Source: Kutzneria buriramensis
Lineage (GTDB): Bacteria; Actinomycetota; Actinomycetes; Mycobacteriales; Pseudonocardiaceae
NCBI RefSeq assembly: GCF_043575855.1
Contig: NZ_CP144375.1
Location: 8,742,001-8,806,000, forward strand
DNA length: 64,000 nucleotides
Reading direction: 5' to 3'
The translations under genes and the position numbers were made by a program. The stretch's first letter is position 1, and each line of letters begins with the position of its first letter. The notes beneath the pieces are model-generated. The model did no database searches. It saw nothing but the letters and a program-made list of their open reading frames with translations, and was not told the DNA's origin. This document shows, one piece after another, positions 8,289-16,270 of this stretch.

Positions 8289-9149
8289 TCAAGAGAACGC
8301 GATAGCGGAGACGTGCTCCTGTGCCCCGGATTCCAGTCGCTCGCGCATGGTGAAGAACAGGTCGGCGGCGCGCGAGCCGACCCAGTCGGTGGGCAGGAGT
8401 TCGCACGGCAGACCGGGATCCAGGTACGGCAGGCGCCGCCACGACGTCAGCACGCGCACGTAGTCCACGAACGCCTCGCGGTCGTCGCCGGCGCGCTTGC
8501 GCCGCCAGCGCTGCCACACCGGCTCCTGGTCGTCCAGGAAGGCCGTGTACTGCCGCTCCAGCTCGTCGAGATCCCACCACTGCCGCATCTTCGCCGCCAC
8601 GTCGGCGAACGACAGGTGGTCGGCGCGGAACAGATCCGCGTAGCCGTCCAGATCCTGCTGCCGCAGCATGGTCGCGGTGGCGTGGTGCAGGTGCGCGGGC
8701 GCGATCCAGACGCCCGGCGCGGCCGTGCCGAAACCCAGCCGGGTCAGCTGGGTTCGCAGCACGTGCCGCTTGTTGCGCTCCGACTCCGGCACCGAGAACA
8801 CGGCCAGCAGCCAGCCCTCGTCCAGCGTCGACCGCTCCCGTCGGAAGATCCGCTCATCCCCCTCGCGCAGCAGCGCCAGGCCCTCCTCGGACAGCGCGTA
8901 GCCGGCCGCGCCGCCGCGCCGCTCGGCGACGAGGATGCCGCGGCGCTTCAGCCGCGAGATCGACGACCGCACCGCCGGCTCGTCGATGTCGAGGTCGGCG
9001 AGCAGCGTGATGAGCGACGCCACCGACAGCCACCCGCCGTCCTCGCGCGCGTACAGGCCGTACACGGTGACGATGAACTGGCGCGGCTGCGCGGACCGCG
9101 CGCCGAATTCACCGTCGGTGAAGGCCTCCCCGGCAGCTGTGATCGCCAT
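8289..9149 (-). CDS. PaaX family transcriptional regulator
   Basis: GntR-related PaaX-type repressor, 286 residues. The N-terminal winged helix has ALADLDIDEPAVRSS-like sequence followed by SISRLKRRGIL. The central PaaX domain shows WLLAVFSVPESERNKRHVLR and LTRLGFGTAAPGVWIAP; the C-terminal domain has WRRLPYLDPGLPCELLP and WVGSRAADLF. Family members are released from DNA by aryl-CoA thioesters such as phenylacetyl-CoA. Here the gene is embedded in an aryl-CoA pathway operon, so the ligand is probably the CoA ester made by the neighbouring ligase. It lies 24 bp after the hydrolase gene and 56 bp before the ligase gene. Confidence 0.9.
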   Translation of the reverse strand: MAITAAGEAFTDGEFGARSAQPRQFIVTVYGLYAREDGGWLSVASLITLLADLDIDEPAVRSSISRLKRRGILVAERRGGAAGYALSEEGLALLREGDERIFRRERSTLDEGWLLAVFSVPESERNKRHVLRTQLTRLGFGTAAPGVWIAPAHLHHATATMLRQQDLDGYADLFRADHLSFADVAAKMRQWWDLDELERQYTAFLDDQEPVWQRWRRKRAGDDREAFVDYVRVLTSWRRLPYLDPGLPCELLPTDWVGSRAADLFFTMRERLESGAQEHVSAIAFS

Positions 9150-9173
9150 CCCCGAAATCTAGCAGCGGGGAGC

Positions 9174-9992
9174 TCACCGCGCGTCCACAACGGGATTCCG
9201 CAGCGTCCCGATGTGTTGCACGGTGGCCTCCACGACGTCGCCCGGCCGCAGGAACTGCTGCGGCGTGAAGCTCGCGCCGACGCCCGCGGGCGAGCCGGTG
9301 GAGATCACGTCGCCGGGTTCCAGGGTCATCCCGGCGCTGATGTCCGCGATCAGCTCCGGGATCCGGAACAACATGTAGCGGGTGTTGGACTTCTGCTTCA
9401 CCTCGCCGTTGACGCGCAGCGAGAGGTCCAGTTCGTGCGGGTCCCGCACGGCGTCGGCGGTGAGGATCGCCGGCCCGAACGGGGCGTAGGAGTCCTGGCC
9501 CTTGGAGAAGAACCACTGCCCGGAGCGGCGCTGGTCGCGGGCGCTGATGTCGTTCATGATGCTGTACCCGAACACGTGCGACAGCGCGTCCTCGGGCCGC
9601 ACCCGGCGCGCGGTGCGCCCGATGACCACCGCCAGCTCGCACTCCCAGTCCAGCTGCTGCGTCAGGTTCCCGTTGTGCTGGATCGGCTCGCCCGGGCCGA
9701 CGACGGCGGTCGCCGGCTTGTCGAACAGCACCGGCCGCTGCGGCAGTTCCTTGTCGGTGTCCAGGGTTCGCGCCGACTCGGCGACGTGCTCGGTGTAGTT
9801 CAGGCCGATACCGACGATCTTGCCGGGCCGCAGCGGGGCGTGCAGCGTCACCGCGGACAGCGGGTGTTTCGCGCCGGTCTCGGCGAGCCCACTGTCGAGA
9901 ATGGACTGTGCGGTGGTCTCGAAGACCTCGTTGTCCCGCTGGACGCCGACGCGGCGCGGGCCGCCGTCGATCGAGTACGTGACGAGCAGCAT
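9174..9992 (-). CDS. Fumarylacetoacetate hydrolase family protein (gentisate pathway)
   Basis: 272-residue FAH-superfamily hydrolase. An N-terminal lid domain is followed by the catalytic domain with KIVGIGLNYTEHVAE, the metal ligands in WECELAVVIG (Glu-x-Glu) and the NDISARDQ motif, and GDVISTGSPAGVG near the end. In a gentisate pathway it would cleave maleylpyruvate or fumarylpyruvate to pyruvate plus maleate or fumarate. No maleylpyruvate isomerase gene is seen nearby, so it may act on maleylpyruvate directly or an isomerase lies elsewhere. It starts 10 bp after the gentisate dioxygenase stop; the operon is clear. Confidence 0.87.
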   Translation of the reverse strand: MLLVTYSIDGGPRRVGVQRDNEVFETTAQSILDSGLAETGAKHPLSAVTLHAPLRPGKIVGIGLNYTEHVAESARTLDTDKELPQRPVLFDKPATAVVGPGEPIQHNGNLTQQLDWECELAVVIGRTARRVRPEDALSHVFGYSIMNDISARDQRRSGQWFFSKGQDSYAPFGPAILTADAVRDPHELDLSLRVNGEVKQKSNTRYMLFRIPELIADISAGMTLEPGDVISTGSPAGVGASFTPQQFLRPGDVVEATVQHIGTLRNPVVDAR

Positions 9993-10002
9993 CGGGCAGC
10001 CC

Positions 10003-11112
10003 CTATTCGACGGTCTGGTGGCCGTTGTCGTCCGGGTATGCCTCCTCGCGCCAGAACGCGAGCGAGCGCATCACCGGGAAGTCGTTGTACGAGAACAGAA
10101 CCGCGTCGTCGTCGGCGCTGCCGTTGGCGTGCTCGTGCCACGCCCAGGACGGCACGCAGAAGACGTCGCCCTCCTGCCAGTCGTAGCGCCTGCCGGCGAT
10201 CACCGAGTGCCCGCTGCCCTTGGCCACCGTGTACATCACGGAACCCGTGTGGCGGTGGGCCTTCGTGGCCTCGCCGGGCCGCAGCAGCTGGAGGTGCGCG
10301 CTCATGGTGGGCATCACCGAGCCGCCGGTCAGCGGGTTGCTGTACTCCAGGATGATGCCGTCGTAAGGAGATCCGTCGCTCGCGGCGGCGACGTCCAGCA
10401 GCGCCGGATACGTCCGGTCCCACGGGTAGGCGAACAGCGGCGAGTAGCGCTTGTCCCACGCCTGAAACCCGTACGGGCGGAGCTGGCCGTGACCGTAGGT
10501 GAGCAGCGAGGAGTTCACCACCTCGCCCTGCTTCTGGTACAGGTCCGGGTGCACCTCGTAGAAGCCCGCGTCGTGCGCGTTGACCAGCGGGATGTCCAGG
10601 CCGTCCTGCCAGATGACCGGCTCGTCGGAGCCCTCGTTGCCGTGCTCGTGCCACGTCCAGTTCGGGGTGATCGCGAAGTCCCGCGGCCCGACCTTGAGCT
10701 TCTGCCCGTCCACGACGGTCCACGCGCCCTGGCCCTCGAGGACGAACCGCAGCGCCGCGGCCTGGTGCCGGTGCGCGGTCATCGACTCGCCGGGGCCCAT
10801 CACCTGGAGGCCGCTGTAGAGCAGGCCGACGGAGGCGGAGATGTCCTTGCGGCCCGGGTTGACCAGCATCACCACCCGCCGGCCGGCGTCGTCGCCGCTG
10901 ACCAGTCCCAGCGCCTCCAGCACCAGCGGGCGCAGCTCGCGGTAGGACCAGAGCATCGGCACCGACTTCGGCTGCGGGTACCAGGGCTCGATCTCGTTCG
11001 CGACCGTCCACAGTGCACCGGCGCCGCGGTGGCCGAGTTTCTCGTAGTACGCCTTCAGATCGTCAGTGTCGACCACCCTCGCCCGGCCGAGCACATCGTC
11101 GCTGAGTGTCAT
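10003..11112 (-). CDS. Gentisate 1,2-dioxygenase
   Basis: Bicupin Fe(II) ring-cleavage dioxygenase of 369 residues, the normal length. The N-terminal cupin contains GESMTAHRHQAAALRFVLEG, the His-x-His plus Glu-like iron site, and the second contains KAHRHTGSVMYTVAKGSG. It converts gentisate (2,5-dihydroxybenzoate) to maleylpyruvate. ATG 11112 follows AAGGAGATACGGC, an excellent ribosome binding site. It is the first gene of the leftward catabolic operon and is divergent from the thioesterase-hydroxylase operon, with only 67 bp between them. Confidence 0.92.
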   Translation of the reverse strand: MTLSDDVLGRARVVDTDDLKAYYEKLGHRGAGALWTVANEIEPWYPQPKSVPMLWSYRELRPLVLEALGLVSGDDAGRRVVMLVNPGRKDISASVGLLYSGLQVMGPGESMTAHRHQAAALRFVLEGQGAWTVVDGQKLKVGPRDFAITPNWTWHEHGNEGSDEPVIWQDGLDIPLVNAHDAGFYEVHPDLYQKQGEVVNSSLLTYGHGQLRPYGFQAWDKRYSPLFAYPWDRTYPALLDVAAASDGSPYDGIILEYSNPLTGGSVMPTMSAHLQLLRPGEATKAHRHTGSVMYTVAKGSGHSVIAGRRYDWQEGDVFCVPSWAWHEHANGSADDDAVLFSYNDFPVMRSLAFWREEAYPDDNGHQTVE

Positions 11113-11128
11113 GCCGTATCTCCTTGTC

Positions 11129-11156
11129 TTGACGGTCGTCATAGTTGCGCTATAGC
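11129..11156 (+). promoter_or_regulatory. Putative promoter in gentisate divergent region
   Basis: TTGACG (11129-11134), 16-bp spacer, TATAGC (11151-11156), then AAGGAG and ATG 11180. The -10 lies in the 8-bp palindrome GCTATAGC (11149-11156). On the opposite strand TATGAC (about 11146-11141) could serve as the -10 for the dioxygenase operon, so the two promoters overlap and one regulator could control both. Confidence 0.45.
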
Positions 11157-11179
11157 TTGGGGGTGTCAAGGAGGCCGCT

Positions 11180-11566
11180 ATGCCTGAAGTGACGATCGAG
11201 CGCGCGGTGGAGTGGTACGACACCGATGCGGCCGGCCACCAGCACCACTCCGTGATCCTGCGGTGGGCCGAGGCGGCCGAGGCGGAGCTCTGTCGCCGGC
11301 ACGGCGTCGCCTGGCTGTTCGGCCGCACGCCCCGGGTCCGGCACGAGGTCGACTACCGGTCGCGGCTCTGGTTCGGCGAGCTGTGCAAGATCCGGTTCTG
11401 GGTGGAGAGCTTCGGCCGCACCTCCCTGACGTTCGCGTTCGAGGTGCACGGCGAGCACGGCCTGGCGGCCACCGGTTCGGTGGTGGTCGTGCACGCCGAA
11501 CCCGATCAGGAAAGCGCCTCCCCGTGGCCGCCGGAAGTGGTCGCGGCTTTGGGCGGCGAGTCATGA
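11180..11566 (+). CDS. Acyl-CoA thioesterase, 4-hydroxybenzoyl-CoA thioesterase-like
   Basis: Hotdog-fold thioesterase of 128 residues. The active-site stretch YDTDAAGHQHHSVILRW carries the Asp of the 4HBT signature (YxxTDxxGHxxxxxY-like). It probably hydrolyses gentisyl-CoA to gentisate, linking the CoA-dependent hydroxylation to the dioxygenase encoded across the promoter. ATG 11180 follows AAGGAGGCCGCT. The stop overlaps the next start as ATGA (11563-11566), so translation with the flavoprotein is coupled. Confidence 0.85.
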   Translation: MPEVTIERAVEWYDTDAAGHQHHSVILRWAEAAEAELCRRHGVAWLFGRTPRVRHEVDYRSRLWFGELCKIRFWVESFGRTSLTFAFEVHGEHGLAATGSVVVVHAEPDQESASPWPPEVVAALGGES

Positions 11567-13695
11567 GCCGTTACGCCGTCATCGGCGGCGGGCCCGGCGG
11601 ACTGTACTTCGCCGCGCTGGCGAAGAGTCTTGATCCCTCGCGCGAGATCACCGTGTGGGAGCGCAACGCCGCCGACGACACCTTCGGCTTCGGGGTGGTG
11701 TTCTCCGACGAGACGCTGGACGGCATCGCCGCCGCCGACCCGGTGATCTTCGCCGCGATGGAGGCGGAGTTCGCACGTTGGAGCGACATCGACATCCACT
11801 ACCGGGGTCGGGTGCAGACCTCCGGCGGCCACGGGTTCGCTGCCCTGTCAAGGATGCGGCTGCTCCAGATCCTCCAGCAACGCTGTATCGAGCTCGGCGT
11901 CGACGTCCGGTTCTCGGCGGTCGCGCCGACAGCGGCGGAGCTGTCGCCGGACTACGACCTGGTGGTCGCCGCCGACGGCGTGAACTCGCTGACCCGCGCC
12001 GTGCACGCGGGTGTCTTCCAGCCGTCGCTGGACATTCGCAACTGCCGGTACATGTGGCTGGGGACCGACCGGGTGTTCGAGGCCTTCACGTTCATCGTCG
12101 CCGAGACGCAGTTCGGGCCGATGCAGGTGCACGCCTACCCGTTCAGCGACGAGCGCAGCACGTTCATCGTGGAGATGACCGAGCGCACCTGGCGGGCCGC
12201 CGAGCTGACCGACGAGTGCGGGCCGCTGCGGTGCTCCGAGCTGCTGGCCGACCACCTCGGCGGGCACAAGCTGATCACCAACAACTCCAAGTGGCTGCGC
12301 TTCACCACCGTGCGCAACAGGACCTGGCGGCACGGCAACATCGTGCTGCTCGGCGACGCCGCGCACACCGCCCACTTCTCCATCGGCTCCGGCACCAAGC
12401 TGGCCATGGAGGACGCCCTGGCACTGGCCGCTGACCTGGGCCGCGACAACGACATCCCGTCGGCATTGCTGTCCTATGAGGACGATCGGCGGCCGGTGGT
12501 GGAATCGACGCAGCGCGCGGCGCAGGCGAGCCTGGAGTGGTTCGAGACGGTCGAGCACGCGGTGGGCAAGGAGCCCGAGCAGTTCGCGTTCAACCTGCTC
12601 ACCCGCAGCCGCCGCGTCACGTACGACAACCTGCGCCAGCGCGACCCGTCGTACGTCGCCGGCCTGGACCGGTGGTTCGGTGACGGCAACCCGCCGCTGT
12701 TCCAGCCCTTCCAGCTGGGGAATGTCCGGCTGCGCAACCGGATCGTCAGCGCACCGATCACCCTGGACGCCGCCGTCGACGGCGTGCCCGGCGACGTCGA
12801 GTTCGCGCACCTGGCCGGCAAGGCCCTCGGCGGCTCCGCGCTGGTGCTCACCGGCCGCACGGCCGTCAGCGCCGAGGGGCGTGCGACCCCCGGCGACACC
12901 GGGCTCTACACCGACGAGCAGGTGCGGGCCTGGCGGCGGATCACCGACTTCGTCCACGAGCACACCGGTTCCCTGATCGGAGTGCAGCTAAGCCATGCCT
13001 CCCGCGATCTCGACCTGCCGGCGGATGCTATCGCCGACAGTTTCGCTAGCGCCGCTAGGAACGCCGTCGCCGCTGGCTTCGACGTGATCGAACTCCAGGC
13101 CGGGCACGGGAATCTGCTCTCGGTCCACCTGTCGCCGCTGACCAACACGCGTATCGACCGGGAGTTCCCGCTCCGGGTTCTCGACGCGACGCTCGGCGAG
13201 CTGCCGGTGATCGTGCGGATCTCCGCCGTCGACTGGGCGCCCGGCGGCACCACCATCGAGGACGCCGTCGAGACGGCCGCCGCCTTCGTCGCCGGTGGTG
13301 CGGCGGCGATCGACGTCTCCAGCGGCGAGGTCGTCCCGGGCGAGAAGCCGGCCTACGGCCGCAGCTACCAGACCCCGTTCGCGGAACGGATCCGCGCCGA
13401 CGTCGGAGCCCCGACCATCGCCGTCGGCGGCATCTCCTCCCACGACGACGCCAATTCCATCGTGCTCGCCGGCCGCGCCGACCTGATCGCCGTCGGCTAC
13501 GCGCAGCTGCACGACCCGTCCTGGCCGCTGCACGCCGCCGCCTCGCTCGGCTACGCCGGCGAGGGCGCGTGCTGGCCCGCCATGCACGCGGCCGGCAGCC
13601 GACGTCCGCCGTCTGCCGGCCGCGCCCGACCGCAGCTTTCCTTGTTGCCCAACGAGAATGACCAGCTGCACCGCCGTTGGAGGGCCAATGGATGA
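11563..13695 (+). CDS. Salicylyl-CoA 5-hydroxylase-like flavoprotein fused to old-yellow-enzyme domain
   Basis: 710-residue fusion. Residues 1-390 are a class A FAD monooxygenase: AVIGGGPGGLYFA at the N-terminus, DLVVAADGVNSLTR in the middle and LLGDAAHTAHFSIGSGTKLA near 265. Residues about 400-710 are an FMN-binding old-yellow-enzyme-like barrel (LFQPFQLGNVRLRNRIVSAPIT). This architecture is known for anthraniloyl-CoA monooxygenase/reductase and for SdgC, salicylyl-CoA 5-hydroxylase. With a gentisate dioxygenase next door, salicylyl-CoA is the most likely substrate. The barrel looks shortened: the segment after VQLSHASR is much reduced and the usual DxYGGS motif is replaced by IDREFPLRV. Its stop overlaps the nitrilase start. 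Confidence 0.87.
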   Translation: MSRYAVIGGGPGGLYFAALAKSLDPSREITVWERNAADDTFGFGVVFSDETLDGIAAADPVIFAAMEAEFARWSDIDIHYRGRVQTSGGHGFAALSRMRLLQILQQRCIELGVDVRFSAVAPTAAELSPDYDLVVAADGVNSLTRAVHAGVFQPSLDIRNCRYMWLGTDRVFEAFTFIVAETQFGPMQVHAYPFSDERSTFIVEMTERTWRAAELTDECGPLRCSELLADHLGGHKLITNNSKWLRFTTVRNRTWRHGNIVLLGDAAHTAHFSIGSGTKLAMEDALALAADLGRDNDIPSALLSYEDDRRPVVESTQRAAQASLEWFETVEHAVGKEPEQFAFNLLTRSRRVTYDNLRQRDPSYVAGLDRWFGDGNPPLFQPFQLGNVRLRNRIVSAPITLDAAVDGVPGDVEFAHLAGKALGGSALVLTGRTAVSAEGRATPGDTGLYTDEQVRAWRRITDFVHEHTGSLIGVQLSHASRDLDLPADAIADSFASAARNAVAAGFDVIELQAGHGNLLSVHLSPLTNTRIDREFPLRVLDATLGELPVIVRISAVDWAPGGTTIEDAVETAAAFVAGGAAAIDVSSGEVVPGEKPAYGRSYQTPFAERIRADVGAPTIAVGGISSHDDANSIVLAGRADLIAVGYAQLHDPSWPLHAAASLGYAGEGACWPAMHAAGSRRPPSAGRARPQLSLLPNENDQLHRRWRANG

Positions 13696-14650
13696 CTTCC
13701 CGCGGTTCACCGCCGCCGCCGTGCAGGCCGCGCCCGTCTACCTGGATGCCGCCGCCACCGTCGACAAGGCCGTGGCGCTGATCCACGAGGCCGCCGGCAA
13801 CGGCGCGCGGCTGGTGGCGTTCCCCGAGGTCTTCGTGCCGGGCTACCCGTACTGGAACTGGACCATGAACCCGGTCGACGGTTCTCCTTGGTACGAACGG
13901 CTTTACAGGTCGTCCATCGACGTCCCCGGCCCGTACGTGGAGACGCTCTGCGCCGCCGCGGCGGCCACCGGCTGCACCGTTGTCATCGGCGTCAACGAAC
14001 GCGGCCCGCACAGCCTCGGCGTGCTGTACAACAGCGTGCTGATCATCGGCCCCGACGGCACGCTGCTGGGCGTGCACCGCAAGCTCGTGCCGACCTGGGC
14101 CGAGAAGCTCACCTGGTCGAACGGCGACGGCAGTTCGCTGCGCGTGCACCAGACCCCGATCGGGCCGCTCGGCGCGCTGGCCTGCGGCGAGAACACCAAC
14201 ACCCTCGCCCGCTTCACGCTGCTGGCCCAGGGCGAGCTCGTGCACGTCGCCAACTACATCTCGCTGCCGGTCGCGCCGGCCGACTACGACATGTCCGACG
14301 CCATCGCCATCCGCACCGCCGCGCACTGCTTCGAGGGCAAGCTGTTCTCCATCGTCGCCTGTTCCACCATCACCGAGGAGATGATCGAGATCGCCGCCGG
14401 CGACAACGCCGTGATCGCCGAGCGGATGCGCCGCAAGCGCAGCGCCCTGTCCGGCGTCTTCGGCCCCGACGGCCGCCCGCTCGTCGACCCGCTGGTCGAC
14501 GAGGAGGGAATCGTCTACGCCGAGATCGACCTGGCCCGCTGCATCCAGCCCAAGCAGATGCACGACATCATCGGGCACTACAACCGGTTCGACATCTTCC
14601 ACCTCACCGTCGACAACACGCCCCGGGCGCCGGTCACCTTCACCGCCTAG
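13688..14650 (+). CDS. Nitrilase (carbon-nitrogen hydrolase)
   Basis: 320-residue member of the nitrilase superfamily, branch 1 by sequence style. The catalytic triad is Glu47 (AFPEVFVPGYPYW), Lys132 (HRKLVPTWAEKLTW) and Cys166 (LACGENTNTLARF). It would hydrolyse a nitrile to the acid and ammonia. ATG 13688 is preceded by GGAGGG and overlaps the flavoprotein stop by 8 bp, so it belongs to the aromatic operon. Supply of an aromatic acid from a nitrile is a reasonable inference but the substrate is not shown by the sequence. Confidence 0.88.
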   Translation: MDDFPRFTAAAVQAAPVYLDAAATVDKAVALIHEAAGNGARLVAFPEVFVPGYPYWNWTMNPVDGSPWYERLYRSSIDVPGPYVETLCAAAAATGCTVVIGVNERGPHSLGVLYNSVLIIGPDGTLLGVHRKLVPTWAEKLTWSNGDGSSLRVHQTPIGPLGALACGENTNTLARFTLLAQGELVHVANYISLPVAPADYDMSDAIAIRTAAHCFEGKLFSIVACSTITEEMIEIAAGDNAVIAERMRRKRSALSGVFGPDGRPLVDPLVDEEGIVYAEIDLARCIQPKQMHDIIGHYNRFDIFHLTVDNTPRAPVTFTA

Positions 14651-14660
14651 GGTTGGGCGC

Positions 14661-15584
14661 ATGAGTTCCACATCGATCGGCTCCCTGACCGTCGGCCCGC
14701 TCTGCCTCGGCACGAACGTGTTCGGCCGGGCCGTGGACAACGCCGCCGACGCCGCCCGCATCCTCGACGCCTTCGTCGACGGCGGCGGCGATTTCGTCGA
14801 CACCGCCGACCTGTACGGCAACACGGTGTCCGAGACGTTCATCGGCGAGTGGCTGGCCGGCCGGGGCCGGCGCGACGACGTCGTGGTCGCGACCAAGATC
14901 GGCTGGCCGACCAACGAGGTGCACAAGGGTCTCAAGCCGGACACCATGCGGGCCGCCGTGGACGACTGCCTGCGCCGGCTGCGGTCCGACCGGATCGACC
15001 TGCTCTACACCCATCACGACGACGAGACGGTGACCATCCCGGAGATCGTCGGCACCCTCGACGAGTTCGTCCGGGCGGGCAAGGTGCGGGAGATCGCCGC
15101 CTCCAACCTCTCACCCGAACGGCTGACGGAGTCGCTGGACTTCTCCGCCGCCAACGGCACCGCTCGCTACGTTGCGTTGCAGCCTCACTACAGTCTGATG
15201 TCGCGGGACACGTACGAGGGCCCGCTGGCCGACGTCGCCGAGAAGTTCGACCTGGCCGTCTTCCCGTACTTCTCGCTGGCCATGGGCTTCCTCACCGGCA
15301 AGCACCGCCCCGGCGTGGAGGCTGACTCGATGCGGTCCGGGGCCGTCGCCGGCTACGTGAACTCGGAGCGGGGCCGGCGGGTGCTCGAGGTCATGGACCA
15401 GATCGCCGCCGAGACCGGCGCCGACCTCGCCTCCATCGCCCTGGCCTGGCTCAGCTCGCGCCGGCAGGTCGCGGCCCCGATCGCCAGCGCCCGCAAGCTC
15501 GACCAGCTGCCGGCCCTGCTGGCCGCGGCGAGCCTCCAGCTCACCCCCGCCCAACTGGACGCCCTCACCACCGCCTCCGCGTGA
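14661..15584 (+). CDS. Aldo/keto reductase
   Basis: NADPH-dependent aldo/keto reductase of 307 residues with a TIM-barrel pattern. The catalytic residues are seen in FVDTADLYG (Asp, Tyr), VVATKIGWP (Lys) and LLYTHHDD (His). The cofactor site is suggested by PIASARKLDQLP near the C-terminus. It starts 10 bp after the nitrilase stop and closes the rightward operon, directly before a strong hairpin. Its role in aromatic-acid or nitrile metabolism is not obvious; it could reduce an aldehyde side product. Confidence 0.87.
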   Translation: MSSTSIGSLTVGPLCLGTNVFGRAVDNAADAARILDAFVDGGGDFVDTADLYGNTVSETFIGEWLAGRGRRDDVVVATKIGWPTNEVHKGLKPDTMRAAVDDCLRRLRSDRIDLLYTHHDDETVTIPEIVGTLDEFVRAGKVREIAASNLSPERLTESLDFSAANGTARYVALQPHYSLMSRDTYEGPLADVAEKFDLAVFPYFSLAMGFLTGKHRPGVEADSMRSGAVAGYVNSERGRRVLEVMDQIAAETGADLASIALAWLSSRRQVAAPIASARKLDQLPALLAAASLQLTPAQLDALTTASA

Positions 15585-15588
15585 TGCG

Positions 15589-15634
15589 GGGAAGGGGGCT
15601 TTCCTGCATTCAACGCAGGGAAAGCCCCCTTCCC
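15589..15634. terminator. Near-perfect 19-bp hairpin after aldo/keto reductase gene
   Basis: GGGAAGGGGGCTTTCCTGC (15589-15607) pairs with 15615-15634 (GCAGGGAAAGCCCCCTTCCC) with one bulged base and a 7-base loop. It begins five bases after the aldo/keto reductase stop, so it most likely ends that operon. The flank resembles the hairpin at 5682-5724. Confidence 0.65.
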
Positions 15635-15691
15635 TGCGTTGAAATCCGTGCCGATTTGACAAACTCCGTTGCTGAAACTGCAATGGAAGGC

Positions 15692-16270
15692 ATGGACGAG
15701 CTGGAGCAGGTGCTGACCGAGGTGGGCCCCCGGCTGCGGGCCCTGCGCGAGAGCCGCAGCGTCACGCTGGCAGCCCTGTCCAAGGCCACCGGCATCTCGG
15801 TCAGCACCCTGTCCCGGCTGGAGTCCGGCGGCCGCAAACCCAGCCTGGAGCTGCTGCTCCCGCTGGCCAAGGCGCACCAGGTGCCGCTGGACGAGCTGGT
15901 CGGCGCGCCGCCGACGGGGGACCCGCGGGTGCACCTCCAGCCGATGCGCCGCGGCGACGAGACGATCATCCCGCTGAACCGCCAGCCGGGCGGCCTCCGC
16001 GCGTTCAAGCACATCATCCCGGCCAACAGCCGACTCACGCCGGAGCCGAAGACGCACGAGGGCTACGAGTGGATGTACGTGCTGAACGGGCGGCTGCGGC
16101 TGGTCCTCGGCCAGCACGACGTGATTATGAAGACGGGCGAGGTGGCGGAGTTCGACACGCACGTGCCGCACTGGTTCGGCAACGGCGACGACCGCCCGGT
16201 GGAGATCCTCAGCCTGTTCGGCCCCCAGGGCGAGCGGATGCACGTCCGCGCGGCCCCCAAGCAGTCCTAA
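15692..16270 (+). CDS. XRE family regulator with C-terminal cupin
   Basis: 192-residue regulator with an N-terminal HTH (LAALSKATGISVSTLSRLES) and a C-terminal RmlC-like cupin (about 95-185) with HEGYEWMYVLNGRLRLVLG and FDTHVPHWFG. Such proteins sense small molecules through the cupin. ATG 15683 is an alternative start. TTGACA at 15656-15661 and TGCAAT at 15679-15684 with a 17-bp spacer would place transcription at about 15691, so ATG 15692 may be leaderless; this is inference. The gene is convergent with the YdcF-like gene, sharing 4 bp at the stops. Confidence 0.87.
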   Translation: MDELEQVLTEVGPRLRALRESRSVTLAALSKATGISVSTLSRLESGGRKPSLELLLPLAKAHQVPLDELVGAPPTGDPRVHLQPMRRGDETIIPLNRQPGGLRAFKHIIPANSRLTPEPKTHEGYEWMYVLNGRLRLVLGQHDVIMKTGEVAEFDTHVPHWFGNGDDRPVEILSLFGPQGERMHVRAAPKQS

